Of a stretch of DNA of 64,000 nucleotides, positions 8,935 to 18,928 are shown in pieces. The DNA comes from Thioploca ingrica (lineage in GTDB: Bacteria > Pseudomonadota > Gammaproteobacteria > Beggiatoales > Beggiatoaceae). The stretch's first letter is position 1; the number at the start of each line of letters is the position of its first letter. The notes below the pieces were generated by a model. It saw only the letters and a program-made list of their open reading frames with translations, was not told where the DNA came from and made no database searches. The stretch is taken from positions 2,790,001-2,854,000 of the forward strand of contig AP014633.1 of the NCBI GenBank assembly GCA_000828835.1, written 5' to 3'. Position numbers and translations under genes: made by a program.

Positions 8935-10782
8935 ATGTGTGGTATAGCCGGATTTGTTGGCACTGGCACGATAGCAGACTTACAGCACATGACCCAACAA
9001 CTGATTCATCGTGGTCCAGATGCACAAGGATTGTGGCATGACGCCAAACAAGGCGTGTACTTAGGTCATCGCCGCTTATCAATTATCGATCTGGTTGGTG
9101 GTAAACAGCCCATGTGGACGCCAGATGAGCAGTTGGGAATTATTTTTAATGGCGAAATTTATAACCACCTAGAACTTCGTCAACAGTTAGAGAAAGCCGG
9201 TTATCATTTCTCCACTCATCATTCTGACACCGAAGTACTATTACACGGTTATCGGGCGTGGGGTAAAGAATTACCTAACAAACTCAATGGGATGTGGGCA
9301 TTTGTTTTATATGATCGTCAGCAAGGTATTTTGTTTGGTAGTCGGGATCGCTTTGGCAAAAAACCATTTTTCTACACCCATCAACTAGGAAATTTCATTT
9401 TTGCTTCTGAACTGAAAGCGGTTACTGTCCACACCAGCTTAAGACCTCAATTATCAAAATTAGCTCTTAAAAAATATTTCGCTTATGGTTATATTCCCGC
9501 GCCGCATTCTCTTTATGAAAATATTTACAAACTGCCGGCTGGTCATTCTTTATGGTATCGCATTAATACTAAAACCCTCACGGTACAGAAATATTGGGAT
9601 TTTGAATTAGAACCTTTTGATTACCTTCCTAAAAATCCAGAAGCAGAATGGGGTGAACAACTGCGTGAACTTTTAGACCAAGCTGTACAAAGACGCTTGA
9701 TGTCTGATGTCCCTTTGGGCGTATTCTTAAGTGGTGGGATTGACTCTTCGGCGATAGCGGCATTGGCTAGCAAACATATTCCGGCAACCGACTTAAATAC
9801 CTTCAGCATTGGTTTTACTGAACCGGATTTTGATGAAGCGGTTTATGCTAAGCAAGTCGCTCAACTTATTGGTTCTCAACATCATTCAGCCATTCTTTCT
9901 CTAGAAACCAGTAAAGAATTATTACCCGAAATCATGAGCAAGCTAGATGAACCGCTGGGAGACAGTTCTTTGTTACCCACTTATCTACTTTGTCATCATG
10001 CTCGACAAAAAGTAACAGTCGCTTTGGGAGGTGATGGTGGCGATGAACTATTTGCCGGTTATGATCCGTTTCAGGCCTTACGGTATGCTCAATTCTATCA
10101 TCGCTTCATTCCTAAACCGATTCATCGTGCTATTGAAATGCTGTTCGCTCGATTACCCGTTTCTTATCGCAATATGAGTTTAGATTTTAGAATCAAACGC
10201 ACATTACGAGGATTAAGCTATCCACCACGACTCTGGTGTCCTACTTGGATGGCTAGTCTCGCTGCGGATGAATTAGCGGATTTATTTCAAGAAAAAATTA
10301 ATTTAGAAGAGATCTATTCAGAAGCAATCGAACAATGGGAAGCTTGTCACCAAACCAATTTGATCGATAAAATCTTGCAATTTTTTACTAAACTTTATCT
10401 GCAAGATGATATTTTGGTTAAAATTGATCGCGCCAGTATGCTGGTTTCTCTAGAAGCACGGTCGCCATTTTTAGATATCGAATTGGTTAATTTTGTCCGC
10501 CAACTGCCCAGTGATTATAAATTTCGCCACGGACAAACCAAATATATTTTGAAAAAAGCCTTAGAACCACTCCTGCCAAAAGAGATTATCTACCGTCGTA
10601 AAAAAGGTTTTGGCGTTCCGATTGGTAAATGGTTTCATCAACAACAACTTGCTTTTACTAACGGACATTTCTCGCCATTAAACCCAGAATTTATTAACCG
10701 CAAATTAGCCGAACATACTCAACAACGGGTTGATCAAAGAGCATTTCTTTGGAATTTATGGGTTTATCAGGCGATGAGTTAA
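8935..10782 (+). CDS. asnB: Asparagine synthase, glutamine-hydrolysing
   Basis: 615 residues from the ATG at 8935. This start puts Cys at position 2 (MCGIAGFVG), the nucleophile of class II glutaminase domains. The GTG 15 bases earlier would bury it and is rejected. The glutaminase domain spans about 1-200, with the RGPDA and FNGEIYNH motifs. The synthetase domain follows, with the ATP loop VFLSGGIDSS near residue 262 and GGDGGDELFAGY near 365. The enzyme makes Asn from Asp, Gln and ATP, although members beside glycosyltransferases can also amidate surface polysaccharide or peptide substrates. The gene begins one base after the Uma2 stop and has no strong ribosome site, which suggests translational coupling. 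Confidence 0.93.
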   Translation: MCGIAGFVGTGTIADLQHMTQQLIHRGPDAQGLWHDAKQGVYLGHRRLSIIDLVGGKQPMWTPDEQLGIIFNGEIYNHLELRQQLEKAGYHFSTHHSDTEVLLHGYRAWGKELPNKLNGMWAFVLYDRQQGILFGSRDRFGKKPFFYTHQLGNFIFASELKAVTVHTSLRPQLSKLALKKYFAYGYIPAPHSLYENIYKLPAGHSLWYRINTKTLTVQKYWDFELEPFDYLPKNPEAEWGEQLRELLDQAVQRRLMSDVPLGVFLSGGIDSSAIAALASKHIPATDLNTFSIGFTEPDFDEAVYAKQVAQLIGSQHHSAILSLETSKELLPEIMSKLDEPLGDSSLLPTYLLCHHARQKVTVALGGDGGDELFAGYDPFQALRYAQFYHRFIPKPIHRAIEMLFARLPVSYRNMSLDFRIKRTLRGLSYPPRLWCPTWMASLAADELADLFQEKINLEEIYSEAIEQWEACHQTNLIDKILQFFTKLYLQDDILVKIDRASMLVSLEARSPFLDIELVNFVRQLPSDYKFRHGQTKYILKKALEPLLPKEIIYRRKKGFGVPIGKWFHQQQLAFTNGHFSPLNPEFINRKLAEHTQQRVDQRAFLWNLWVYQAMS

Positions 10783-11059
10783 TGCTAACAATTATGGCTT
10801 GTTCACTCACTCCGTGCACATCACCCCAACTCACACTTTTTACGGTGGATAATGTTCATCCTACCTAGCTTAATGGCAGTGATACCTACCTCACAGTAGG
10901 GTTGGCAATGTGGGCAATAGAGATAATGCGAAAAATCAATAATCGTCTACAATGATATAGAGACTTGTGTACTCTTAAAAAGCGCTCATCCTATTCTTCC
11001 TTGCTCTCAGGTTTAATCGTTTTTAAACCATAAAGCAATTAATTAAGGAGGTAAAACTG

Positions 11060-11473
11060 ATGATGCGACGAATTTCCTATACTATTGCCCTAATCAGTCT
11101 ATTGTCCGCCTGTTTGGAAGTTAGAAGTGTGTCAGAACAAGATAGCATTCAAGCTCAGAAACTTGATACTTACTTACAGACTGCTTATCACTTAAATAAT
11201 ACACAAAAAGAATCATTACAAGCAGGGTATCCTTTTGTGGGTATGAGCTTAAAAGAAGCCAATTTAGCCCTGTTTCCTAGCCACTATCAGGTGAGTTTTT
11301 CTGATAAACTGCTTCAAGCAAGTTATAAAAATAGATGGGGTGTGGAATATCTTTTGGTGTTTAATCAGGCTTCAGAATCAGTGATTGACTGGTATTTGCA
11401 GGATAAAGTTCAACTTCGTGAGCCGTCTGACTGTCATCCTCACACTGGATTAGAAGGCATGACTCTACGATAA
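11060..11473 (+). CDS. Small putative lipoprotein
   Basis: 137 residues. The N-terminus is a lipoprotein signal: basic MMRR, a hydrophobic stretch, then the lipobox LLSAC with the acylated Cys at about residue 18. The mature part is mostly polar, with the central motif GYPFVGMSLKEANLAL and no domain I recognise. AAGGAGGT lies about eight bases before the first ATG; the second ATG, one codon later, is equally possible. The gene stands alone between asnB and the convergent ychF block. It is probably attached to a membrane facing the periplasm. Function unknown. Confidence 0.65.
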   Translation: MMRRISYTIALISLLSACLEVRSVSEQDSIQAQKLDTYLQTAYHLNNTQKESLQAGYPFVGMSLKEANLALFPSHYQVSFSDKLLQASYKNRWGVEYLLVFNQASESVIDWYLQDKVQLREPSDCHPHTGLEGMTLR

Positions 11474-11530
11474 AGCGAGTCGGTAAAAGCACCCTGTTTG
11501 TGTGGCTCAGTGATGAAGGGTGCGAACAAA

Positions 11531-11551
11531 AGCCCGCATCCTACGCGGGCT
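11531..11551 (-). terminator. Rho-independent terminator after ychF
   Basis: Perfect 7-bp inverted repeat AGCCCGC / GCGGGCT with a 7-base loop. Read on the minus strand it is followed by TTTTGTT, so it should end the pth-ychF transcript. Part of it (GCCCGCGTAGGATGCGG, minus strand) matches the dispersed repeat seen at about 47850. Confidence 0.75.
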
Positions 11552-11574
11552 TATCCATCACCACAAAAAATCCT

Positions 11575-12666
11575 TCAAACGTTAAACCGAAAGTGCATGA
11601 CATCACCTTCTTGAACCAGATAATCTTTGCCTTCTAAACGCCATTTCCCCGCTTCTTTCGCACCAGACTCGCCTCGATAGGTAATAAAATCGGCATAGGA
11701 AATCACTTCGGCTCGAATAAAACCGTGTTCAAAATCAGTGTGAATCACCCCCGCTGCTTGAGGCGCAGTCACTCCAATTTGAGTTGTCCACGCACGAACT
11801 TCCTTCGGACCCGCAGTAAAAAAGGTTTGTAACCCCAACAACTGATACCCAGCGCGGATCACTCGATTTAAGCCCGGTTCAGTTAAGCCCATTTCGCTTA
11901 AAAATTCTGCTCTTTCAGCCGGTTCGAGACTAACTAATTCCGCTTCAGTAGCGGCGCTCACCGGAACAACTTCAGCACCTTCCTGTTCAGCCAGTTGGCG
12001 TACTTGGTCGAGGTAAGGGTTATTCTCAAAACCGTTTTCCGCAACATTGGCTAGGTACAAAATCGGTTTCAAGGTCAATAAATGTAATTCTCGCAACCAG
12101 ACTTGTTCATGTTCAGTCAGTGTTAAAGTACGCAGGGGATAGCCTTGGTTGAGCTGTTGCTGAATACGTTCCAATAATTGTTGTTGAGCCAAAGCTTCTT
12201 TATTGCCGCTTTTGGTATTTTTACTGACCCGTTGTATCGCTTTTTCCAGCGTAGCTAAATCCGCTAAAGCGAGTTCGGTATTAATAATTTCAATGTCGCG
12301 CAACGGATTGACTGTGCCAGCAACATGAATCACGTCGTCGTGTTCAAAACAACGGACTACATGCGCAATCGCTTGCGTTTCACGGATATGAGCTAAAAAT
12401 TGATTACCGAGTCCTTCACCTTGGGACGCACCCGCCACCAAGCCGGCAATATCAACAAATTCCATGGTGGTCGGAATGATTTTCTGGGGTTTAACAATAC
12501 CCGCCAATATCTCTAAACGAGCATCAGGCATAGCCACCACACCCACGTTCGGATCAATGGTGCAAAAAGGATAATTTTCTGCCGCTATATTCGCATTGGT
12601 AAGGGCATTAAATAAAGTGGATTTGCCCACATTGGGTAAACCCACAATCCCGCATTTAAATCCCAT
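11575..12666 (-). CDS. ychF: Redox-regulated ribosome-binding GTPase/ATPase YchF
   Basis: 363 residues, the usual family length. The G domain starts with Walker [10 protein letters not shown] (residues 8-16) and carries the switch region [19 protein letters not shown] near 68. A coiled-coil insertion lies near 120-200 and a C-terminal TGS domain near 280-363 ends in [13 protein letters not shown]. YchF (OLA1 family) binds ribosomes, prefers ATP in characterised members and is linked to stress control. It directly follows pth, the order seen in many gammaproteobacteria, so the two probably share a transcript ending at the terminator at 11531-11551. Confidence 0.96.
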   Translation of the reverse strand: MGFKCGIVGLPNVGKSTLFNALTNANIAAENYPFCTIDPNVGVVAMPDARLEILAGIVKPQKIIPTTMEFVDIAGLVAGASQGEGLGNQFLAHIRETQAIAHVVRCFEHDDVIHVAGTVNPLRDIEIINTELALADLATLEKAIQRVSKNTKSGNKEALAQQQLLERIQQQLNQGYPLRTLTLTEHEQVWLRELHLLTLKPILYLANVAENGFENNPYLDQVRQLAEQEGAEVVPVSAATEAELVSLEPAERAEFLSEMGLTEPGLNRVIRAGYQLLGLQTFFTAGPKEVRAWTTQIGVTAPQAAGVIHTDFEHGFIRAEVISYADFITYRGESGAKEAGKWRLEGKDYLVQEGDVMHFRFNV

Positions 12667-12708
12667 AATAATTATTTATATCCGTGAATTGTTTTGAGAA
12701 ATTAAAGA

Positions 12709-13281
12709 TTATTCGCTTTGAGTATGCAATTGTTGCATGGCTTTATCGAGTTCTCCCCTGATAATGAGTGGCATCACCGCGAGAGCCGCTGTAATCGAGT
12801 TTTCAATAGCCAATTGATCAACTGAATTTGGCTCACTCAAGACATAATTACTGACCGAAGCACCACGACCGGGGTGACCAATCCCGATTCGTAAACGGAG
12901 AAATTGATGACTACCCAATTGAGCAATAATGTCTTTTAAGCCATTATGTTTTCCGTCCCCTCCACCTAGTTTTAAACGAACGGTACCCGGCGGAAAATCC
13001 AGATCATCATGCACGACTAAAATCTGTTCCACTGGAATTCGGTAGTAATTAGCTAATGCGAGTACCGATTGTCCACTTCGATTCATAAAAGTGCCTGGTT
13101 TCAGCAACCAGACGGAGCAACCGGGAAGTTCTACCCGACCAATGGCACCAAAGAACTTAGCTTCATAGCGAAATTGATTGGGTAGAACGAATTGATCAAT
13201 CAGCCAAAAACCGGCATTATGACGAGTAGCCACATAACGTGGTCCTGGGTTTCCCAAACCCACTATGAGAGTAATCGACAC
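12709..13281 (-). CDS. pth: Peptidyl-tRNA hydrolase
   Basis: 190 residues, normal for bacterial Pth. It cleaves the ester bond of peptidyl-tRNAs dropped from ribosomes. Family landmarks: GLGNPGPRY (residues 9-17), TRHNAGF with the catalytic His near 22, LLKPGTFMNRSGQSV near 60, VHDDLDFPPG near 92 and GGGDGKHNGLKDI near 107. It starts with GTG at 13281, only 14 bases after the rplY stop, so it is cotranscribed with rplY. Confidence 0.97.
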   Translation of the reverse strand: MSITLIVGLGNPGPRYVATRHNAGFWLIDQFVLPNQFRYEAKFFGAIGRVELPGCSVWLLKPGTFMNRSGQSVLALANYYRIPVEQILVVHDDLDFPPGTVRLKLGGGDGKHNGLKDIIAQLGSHQFLRLRIGIGHPGRGASVSNYVLSEPNSVDQLAIENSITAALAVMPLIIRGELDKAMQQLHTQSE

Positions 13282-13295
13282 ACTCGTGACTTAAC

Positions 13296-13925
13296 TTATC
13301 CTTCTGCTGCCCCAGGGGTACCGGTTGATTCGTCTTCAGTGCGACTACCTCTGGGTAAATGGACTGAAACCACCGGCAGATCATGTTCAGCACCGGCTAA
13401 GAGTGCCACAATTTCAACCCCTTCCGGCAACGATAAGTTAGATAAATGAATCACTTGGTTAAGGTTAATTTCAGTTAAATCAATGGCAATAAATTCAGGT
13501 AAATCTTTAGGTAAACAACGGATTTCTATTTCAGACAAATGATGTGATATCACCCCGCCATTCTGTTTAACGCCAATACATTTATCTTCGTTAAGAAAAT
13601 GTAACGGAATGGTTTTATATAAGGTCTGAGTTTCACTCACCCGCTGGAAATCAACATGCAGGATGCTTAAGCGATAAGGATGACGTTGTAACGCTTTCAG
13701 TACCACTTTTTCCGATTGTTCGTCGATTTTGAGCGTCAAAATATGAGAATAAAAGGCTTCTTGTTGGAGATGTTTTTGTAACTCATTATGAGATAAAGTT
13801 AAAGATACCGGTTCTTTATTCGCTCCATACAGAACTGCCGGCACCAAATCAGCACGGCGTAACCGACGATTCGCGCCGGTGCCACGCTCAGTACGCCGCT
13901 GAGCAGTTAATTCAAAGTCTTGCAT
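13296..13925 (-). CDS. rplY: Ribosomal protein bL25, long CTC form
   Basis: 209 residues: an N-terminal 5S rRNA-binding L25 domain (about 1-95, with RTERGTGANRRLRRADLVPAVLYG) plus the C-terminal beta domain of the CTC/TL5 form (about 100-190). The Gly/Ala-rich acidic tail is typical. It binds 5S rRNA in the central protuberance of the large subunit. GGGAGA eight bases before the ATG supports the start. It lies between prs and pth as in many gammaproteobacteria. A terminator immediately upstream suggests it also has its own promoter or depends on read-through from prs. Confidence 0.95.
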   Translation of the reverse strand: MQDFELTAQRRTERGTGANRRLRRADLVPAVLYGANKEPVSLTLSHNELQKHLQQEAFYSHILTLKIDEQSEKVVLKALQRHPYRLSILHVDFQRVSETQTLYKTIPLHFLNEDKCIGVKQNGGVISHHLSEIEIRCLPKDLPEFIAIDLTEINLNQVIHLSNLSLPEGVEIVALLAGAEHDLPVVSVHLPRGSRTEDESTGTPGAAEG

Positions 13926-13944
13926 AAGCTGGTTCTCCCAATAA

Positions 13945-13966
13945 TAAAAAATCCCCTCGGGGGGAT
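13945..13966 (-). terminator. Rho-independent terminator between prs and rplY
   Basis: On the minus strand the sequence reads ATCCCC, loop CCGA, GGGGAT, then a T-run. It lies just after prs and a few bases before the rplY ribosome site, so it may attenuate rather than fully stop transcription. Confidence 0.8.
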
Positions 13967-14018
13967 AAAGTGGTTAGCATGAAATGATTTGTTCTTAACT
14001 GGTGTTAATGCAACCAGA

Positions 14019-14969
14019 TTAATCCATAAACAGTGAACTGACAGATTCTTCCTCACTAACCCGCCGCATGGTTTCTGCCAACATTTCGGCAATACTGAGC
14101 TGACGAATTCGTGGACAGTGAATCGCTTCTGCTGCTAAAGGAATCGTATCGGTAACCACTAATTCGTCTAATTCTGAGGCAGCAATATTTTTTACCGCCC
14201 GACCGGATAATACCGGGTGGGTACAATAAGCCACGACTTTGGCAGCACCATGTTCTTTCAGGGCACCAGCGGCTTCACATAAGGTACCGGCCGTATCAAC
14301 CATGTCATCAATGATAACACAAGTCCGGTTTTCAACCTCACCAATAATATTCATGACCTTAGCTTCATTCGGGCGAGGACGACGCTTATCGATGATCGCT
14401 AACTCAGCATCATCAAGCTGTCGTGCTAAAGCTCTCGCTCTGACGACACCACCGACGTCCGGTGAAACGACCACTAAGTTGGGATATTCTAGTCGCCAGA
14501 TCTCGCCTAATAAAATCGGTGAGGCATAGATATTATCAACCGGTAAATCAAAATAACCTTGAATCTGATCAGCATGTAAATCGATAGTTAATACTCGGTC
14601 CGTGCCCACCGTGGTAATCATATTAGCGACGACTTTAGCGGTAATCGGTACCCGTGCAGAACGGGGGCGACGATCTTGACGCGAATAGCCAAAATAAGGA
14701 ATAACGGTAGTGACACGACCCGCTGAAGCTCGCCGGACGGCGTCAACTAATACCAGTAATTCCATTAAATTGTCATTCGTTGGCCGACAAGTCGGTTGGA
14801 TAATAAACACATCTTTACCGCGTACATTTTCACGGATTTCGACCATAATTTCGTCGTCGCTAAAACGACTCACCACGGCTTTACCTAAAGGTAAATTCAG
14901 ATGACCCACTACGGCTTGGGCTAAAGTGGGGTTAGCATTACCCGTAAATACCATCATTCGGCTCGACAC
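14019..14969 (-). CDS. prs: Ribose-phosphate pyrophosphokinase
   Basis: Makes PRPP from ribose 5-phosphate and ATP for nucleotide, His, Trp and NAD synthesis. Landmarks: [20 protein letters not shown], the ATP loop [24 protein letters not shown], and the PRPP-binding loop [15 protein letters not shown] place the start at the GTG at 14969: GGGAG lies eight bases before it and the product is 316 residues, almost the E. coli length. An earlier in-frame GTG (14984) has no ribosome site, and the ATGs at 14957/14954 are too far from GGGAG. The gene follows tRNA-Gln, matching the lolB-ispE-tRNA-prs order of related bacteria. Confidence 0.95.
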   Translation of the reverse strand: MSSRMMVFTGNANPTLAQAVVGHLNLPLGKAVVSRFSDDEIMVEIRENVRGKDVFIIQPTCRPTNDNLMELLVLVDAVRRASAGRVTTVIPYFGYSRQDRRPRSARVPITAKVVANMITTVGTDRVLTIDLHADQIQGYFDLPVDNIYASPILLGEIWRLEYPNLVVVSPDVGGVVRARALARQLDDAELAIIDKRRPRPNEAKVMNIIGEVENRTCVIIDDMVDTAGTLCEAAGALKEHGAAKVVAYCTHPVLSGRAVKNIAASELDELVVTDTIPLAAEAIHCPRIRQLSIAEMLAETMRRVSEEESVSSLFMD

Positions 14970-15027
14970 ATCCGAATCTCCCACGGGGTTAATAAATAAG
15001 TTGATGAAAACGAATAATGAGGAAAAA

Positions 15028-15102
15028 TGGCTGGGGTGCTAGGATTCGAACCTAGGAATGCTGGGATCAAAACCCAGTGCCTTACCGCTTGGCTACACCC
15101 CA
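15028..15102 (-). tRNA. tRNA-Gln (anticodon TTG)
   Basis: 75-base cloverleaf on the minus strand with encoded CCA. The acceptor stem TGGGGTG pairs with CACCCCA, with discriminator G. The anticodon stem CTGGG/CCCAG closes the loop TTTTGAT, giving anticodon TTG (Gln). The T loop is GTTCGAATC. A tRNA-Gln between ispE and prs is a known gammaproteobacterial arrangement. Confidence 0.97.
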
Positions 15103-15132
15103 ATTTATTGGTGGGGTTATTATACCCTGTTT

Positions 15133-15969
15133 TTATGGCTCTGCGAAGCACTTTAGGGCTGGAGAGACATTTCGTCCTTGAGCAACAAAACCATACCCTA
15201 TTTCTGGCAAATTTGCAAGCACGGCTTGTGCTTCTGCGGGTTGTTCAAACCGAGCAAATAAGCATGATCCGGTTCCGGTTAATCGGCTAGGACGGTATTG
15301 ATCCAGCCATTTCATCGCTTGATCAACCGCTGGATAGCGGCTACGAACGATGGGTTCACAAACATTGGTCGTTTGCCCAGCCAAAAACGTGCTTATTTTG
15401 ATGGGTAATGTGTCACGTGTCAATGCTGGATCAGTAAAAATTTCTCGGGTTGAAACCGAACAGCCAGGATAAATCACCAAATACCAAGGTTCATCTAACT
15501 CTAACGCCGTTAATTTTTCACCAATGCCTTCCGCCCAAGCCGTATGCCCATACAGGAAAATAGGCACATCAGCACCCAAACTTAACCCGATTTGGGTTAA
15601 AATTTCTTTAGAAAGATGTAATTGCCATAACTGATTTAATGCCAACAGGGTGGTAGCCGCATTAGAACTTCCCCCGCCCAAGCCTCCCCCCACGGGAATT
15701 TTTTTGTCAACATAAATATCAGCACCCAGTGAGGTACCGCTATATTGTTGAAGTAACTGAGCGGCACGGAAGATTAAATCTTGTTCAATGGGCCAAGGTT
15801 GAGCAAAAACAGGATACCGTAATTGTCCATCCCGACGGACATCAAAATAGAGAACATCATGATAATCTAAAAATTGAAAGACGGTTTGTAAACAATGGTA
15901 ACCATCTTCGCGTCGTGAAGTAATATGTAAAAATAGATTTAATTTGGCCGGTGCTAAGCAGGAAAACAT
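15133..15969 (-). CDS. ispE: 4-diphosphocytidyl-2-C-methyl-D-erythritol kinase
   Basis: 278 residues, a GHMP kinase of the MEP isoprenoid pathway. It phosphorylates CDP-methylerythritol at the 2-hydroxyl using ATP. Landmarks: PAKLNLFLHITSRREDGYH near the N-terminus, with the conserved Lys, and the ATP glycine loop PVGGGLGGGSSNAA near residue 92. GADVPIFLYG near 135 and SRLTGTGSCLFARF near 233 complete the set. It lies 21 bp after lolB and ahead of tRNA-Gln and prs. Confidence 0.96.
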   Translation of the reverse strand: MFSCLAPAKLNLFLHITSRREDGYHCLQTVFQFLDYHDVLYFDVRRDGQLRYPVFAQPWPIEQDLIFRAAQLLQQYSGTSLGADIYVDKKIPVGGGLGGGSSNAATTLLALNQLWQLHLSKEILTQIGLSLGADVPIFLYGHTAWAEGIGEKLTALELDEPWYLVIYPGCSVSTREIFTDPALTRDTLPIKISTFLAGQTTNVCEPIVRSRYPAVDQAMKWLDQYRPSRLTGTGSCLFARFEQPAEAQAVLANLPEIGYGFVAQGRNVSPALKCFAEP

Positions 15970-15990
15970 TCTTTAGTGGTAGATTCAACC

Positions 15991-16593
15991 TTAATCAGTA
16001 AGAGAGATCTTGGGTTCAGCGGAGAAGAAATCGGGTGAATTGAGTTCCCACTGAGTAATCACAATTTTGACCTGAAACCGATCATTTTCTAAAAATAGCT
16101 TTTGGGGTAAATAAAATTGCTGGACCTTGACATAGTTTTTATATTCAATTTGCCAATTATCTTGTTGTAAGGAAGTCAGTTGTCCAGCGGCATTCAGTTG
16201 ATAATTGCTGGGTGAGGGTTGCGGTGAGGGCACTCCTCTAATCCAAAAATTTAAATGTGTTACTGGAATATTCACTTGTAAAGTCTCGGCAACTAAAGTA
16301 TCCGGGTTAGTGGCGACAAATCGCTTATTGTCGGCTGTTTGCATAACCACTTGCTGTTGGTTGCCATCCAGACGAATAACGCCTTGCCCCACGGGATTAT
16401 TAAAGCGTAATTGATAAGTTTGACCTTGTTGTTGCCAATACACTTTGGCATTCCAATGGTCTTCCTGGGTTGAAACCGCAATGCGACCTTGCAATTGCCA
16501 CCGATTGAGTTGACCGGCGGGAATAGGTGGTAGCGGTGGTAAGGAAACACAACTCGATAGTAACAATAATCCGCTTAGCCATAATTTTTTCAT
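15991..16593 (-). CDS. lolB: Outer-membrane lipoprotein receptor LolB
   Basis: 200 residues with lipoprotein signal MKKLWLSGLLLLSSC, the acylated Cys at about 15. The mature part begins with NRWQLQGRIAVSTQEDHWNA, the typical LolB strand pattern, and has the fold of a lipid-binding half barrel. LolB accepts lipoproteins from periplasmic LolA and inserts them in the outer membrane. The start codon overlaps the stop of the upstream TPR lipoprotein gene (ATGA at 16590-16593), and ispE follows. This linkage of TPR lipoprotein, LolB and IspE is common in gammaproteobacteria. Confidence 0.93.
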   Translation of the reverse strand: MKKLWLSGLLLLSSCVSLPPLPPIPAGQLNRWQLQGRIAVSTQEDHWNAKVYWQQQGQTYQLRFNNPVGQGVIRLDGNQQQVVMQTADNKRFVATNPDTLVAETLQVNIPVTHLNFWIRGVPSPQPSPSNYQLNAAGQLTSLQQDNWQIEYKNYVKVQQFYLPQKLFLENDRFQVKIVITQWELNSPDFFSAEPKISLTD

Positions 16594-18344
16594 GGTAAAA
16601 AGTGACGGATAATCTCTTGAAGTTTTTCATCGTTAGGAAAATCTTTCAAAGCTTCTTTCCATACCACCTGTGCCGCTGCTTGATCACCGCTCTTCCATAA
16701 TACTTCGCCTAAATGGGCAGCCACTTCGGGATCATTTTGTTTGGCTTGTGCTTTGCGTAAATAAGCAATGGCTTCAGCGTATTTTCCCATTTTATATAAA
16801 ACCCAGCCCATACTATCTAAAATATAATATTCTTCATTATGGTCAGAACTCAGTTGTAGCGCCTGTTTGATTAATTCATACGCTTCTTGATAGCGAGTCG
16901 TATGAGCGGTGAGACTATAACCTAACGCATTGAGTGCATTTATATTTTTAGGATCAATAACCAATACATGTCGGAGATCTTGTTCTAATTGTTCTAACAA
17001 TCCCATCTTTTCTGCCAATAAAGCTCGACTATAGCGTAAGTCAATATTATCCGGCTTTAATTGCAACGCCCGATTATAAGCAGCCATGGCTGGATTATAT
17101 TGTTCTTTATCAACCAATAATTCTGCTTCTAGTTGGATTAGCGTGATTGCTTCATCGTCATCTTCAACGGGCACATTTTGGAGATATTCAATCGCTTGGT
17201 CTAAGTGTCCTTGTTCAGACAAAATTAAAGCAATTCTGGCTTGTGCATTGAGATAAATTGGCCCCCCATCTACTTTTTTATACCAGGATAAAGCGGTGGT
17301 TAAATCATTTTCAACTTGGGCAATCTGACCTAAGTAATAATAAGCGATATTGTCTTGTTCACCAATTTTCAATAATTCAGTAAAATACTTTTTGGCTGCC
17401 GCTAATTGTTCTTTTTGTAGAGACAGGACACCTAAAGCATATAATATATCACCATGTTGGGGATGTTGAGATAAGAGTTGTTCAAATTGGTGAATGGATT
17501 CATCAAATTTCTCCGCTTCTGCTAATAAGCGCGCATACATTAAACGCCACTCTTGTTGATCCGGATATTGATATAAAGCTTGTCTCATCCATTGCAATGC
17601 TTGCTCAGATTGTCCTTGTTTATCCAATAAATAGGCATACAGTGGTACCGCTTGTGGATGATTAGGAACTTGTTGAATTAGTTGTTGTAAGATAGCTTGT
17701 GCTTTATCCAATTGCTCTGCATTGATCAGTAAGCGGGCATATATCAATAAAGTGGTTGAATCCTTTGAGCGTTTAGTCACCAATTGTTCCAACCATTTTA
17801 AAGCTTCCTTCTGCTCTTGTTGTTCTAATAAAGCCATCACTTCTTGCTGTTGTTGGGGATTATCTTTAACACTATCCAACATGGCTTCTAAATGAATGAG
17901 AATTTCTGCAGTATTTTTTTGGCGTAATAACATCTTCACCAAAATTTGGCGGGCATTCAGATTAGCTGGTGCAATCTCCACCCATAAACGGGCAGCAGCA
18001 GTAGCAATATCATACTGTCGAGCATGTAATGCAACCAGAGTAGCCCGTTCAACCAAATAGGGATTGCGAGTTTGTTGAGCAACATCAAAAAAATACGTCG
18101 CCGCGACTTCATAATAGCCTCGTCGCGCGGCTATTTCAGCGACTAATACTTTATACATGTATTGCTGTTGAAGAGAGACAAACAGTGTCGCACTGGAAAC
18201 AACTTGGGGGCTGTTTTCTTTTAGCTGTGCAGAATTAGGTTCAGCATGCGCTCCTCCTTGGGGAGTCAATTGGTTGGCACAACCCATGAGTAAATTCGTG
18301 AGTATGATCACGCCCACATTTTTACCTAACACTTTAATCTTCAC
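16590..18344 (-). CDS. TPR-repeat lipoprotein upstream of lolB
   Basis: 584 residues. The N-terminal signal ends in LLMGC, an acceptable lipobox, so the protein is probably lipid-anchored and periplasmic. Residues ~60-570 hold a dozen or more tetratricopeptide repeats (examples: DILYALGVLSLQKEQLAAAK, YYILDSMGWVLYKMGKYAEA). A GTG start at 18344 is supported by TGGAG seven bases upstream. It overlaps lolB by four bases. Homologues in this position are known in gammaproteobacteria, with a suspected role in envelope biogenesis that remains undefined. No hemA lies divergent to it here, unlike in many relatives. Confidence 0.85.
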   Translation of the reverse strand: MKIKVLGKNVGVIILTNLLMGCANQLTPQGGAHAEPNSAQLKENSPQVVSSATLFVSLQQQYMYKVLVAEIAARRGYYEVAATYFFDVAQQTRNPYLVERATLVALHARQYDIATAAARLWVEIAPANLNARQILVKMLLRQKNTAEILIHLEAMLDSVKDNPQQQQEVMALLEQQEQKEALKWLEQLVTKRSKDSTTLLIYARLLINAEQLDKAQAILQQLIQQVPNHPQAVPLYAYLLDKQGQSEQALQWMRQALYQYPDQQEWRLMYARLLAEAEKFDESIHQFEQLLSQHPQHGDILYALGVLSLQKEQLAAAKKYFTELLKIGEQDNIAYYYLGQIAQVENDLTTALSWYKKVDGGPIYLNAQARIALILSEQGHLDQAIEYLQNVPVEDDDEAITLIQLEAELLVDKEQYNPAMAAYNRALQLKPDNIDLRYSRALLAEKMGLLEQLEQDLRHVLVIDPKNINALNALGYSLTAHTTRYQEAYELIKQALQLSSDHNEEYYILDSMGWVLYKMGKYAEAIAYLRKAQAKQNDPEVAAHLGEVLWKSGDQAAAQVVWKEALKDFPNDEKLQEIIRHFLP

Positions 18345-18928
18345 ATTGATGCTCCACTGGATTAACGGAGCCTGCTTAGGCTAACCAAAAAGTTATCGTT
18401 GCTCATATTTTATTTATCATTGTAATCTATCCTTAATAGGATAATATTTTACAATATTTCACTAAATTAATTTCAGTTATGGTCAATACATTTCCACTGA
18501 CTCAGATAAACTACGCATAATAGCAAGCTAGAACACCTTACCCTACAAATAAATTAGGGTGTCATGAGTGAGTATGTACGATGGAGGAAAAGATTTATTA
18601 AAGAATTTTATGACCGTTTAGGTGAGCAATTATGATTAATTCTAGATCAAAAGTTTGAACATTTTATATTTAAAATATTGATTTTTTAAAAAATTACGTG
18701 ATTATCAATGGATAAATCATCCGGATTAATAAAAACTGTCCGCAGTATTCGCGATTAAATTGAGTTAAAATTAATTACTTTTTATAAGTAAATTAAATAC
18801 TTTACTCTTATCTTGAAATAGTGTACGAAATCCTCCATTTTTTTGTAAAGTTTTCTCTCAATAAAAATTAAGCCGGTTTTTAGAACCGATTGAATAGATG
18901 ATTAATAAAAACTAACTGAAGGATTGTT
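18345..18928. other. AT-rich divergent spacer
   Basis: 584 bp between the minus-strand TPR-lolB-ispE block and the plus-strand peroxiredoxin gene, so it should contain promoters for both. A 23-codon frame near 18564-18635 has no ribosome site I trust. No RNA gene, repeat or remnant of hemA was seen. Confidence 0.5.

Noticed and set aside
14970..14984. Longer prs with GTG at 14984
   Set aside because: No ribosome site precedes it, while GGGAG sits eight bases before the GTG at 14969 and gives the usual protein length.
18564..18635. 23-codon frame in the spacer before bcp
   Set aside because: No trustworthy ribosome site and no conserved feature that I can see.
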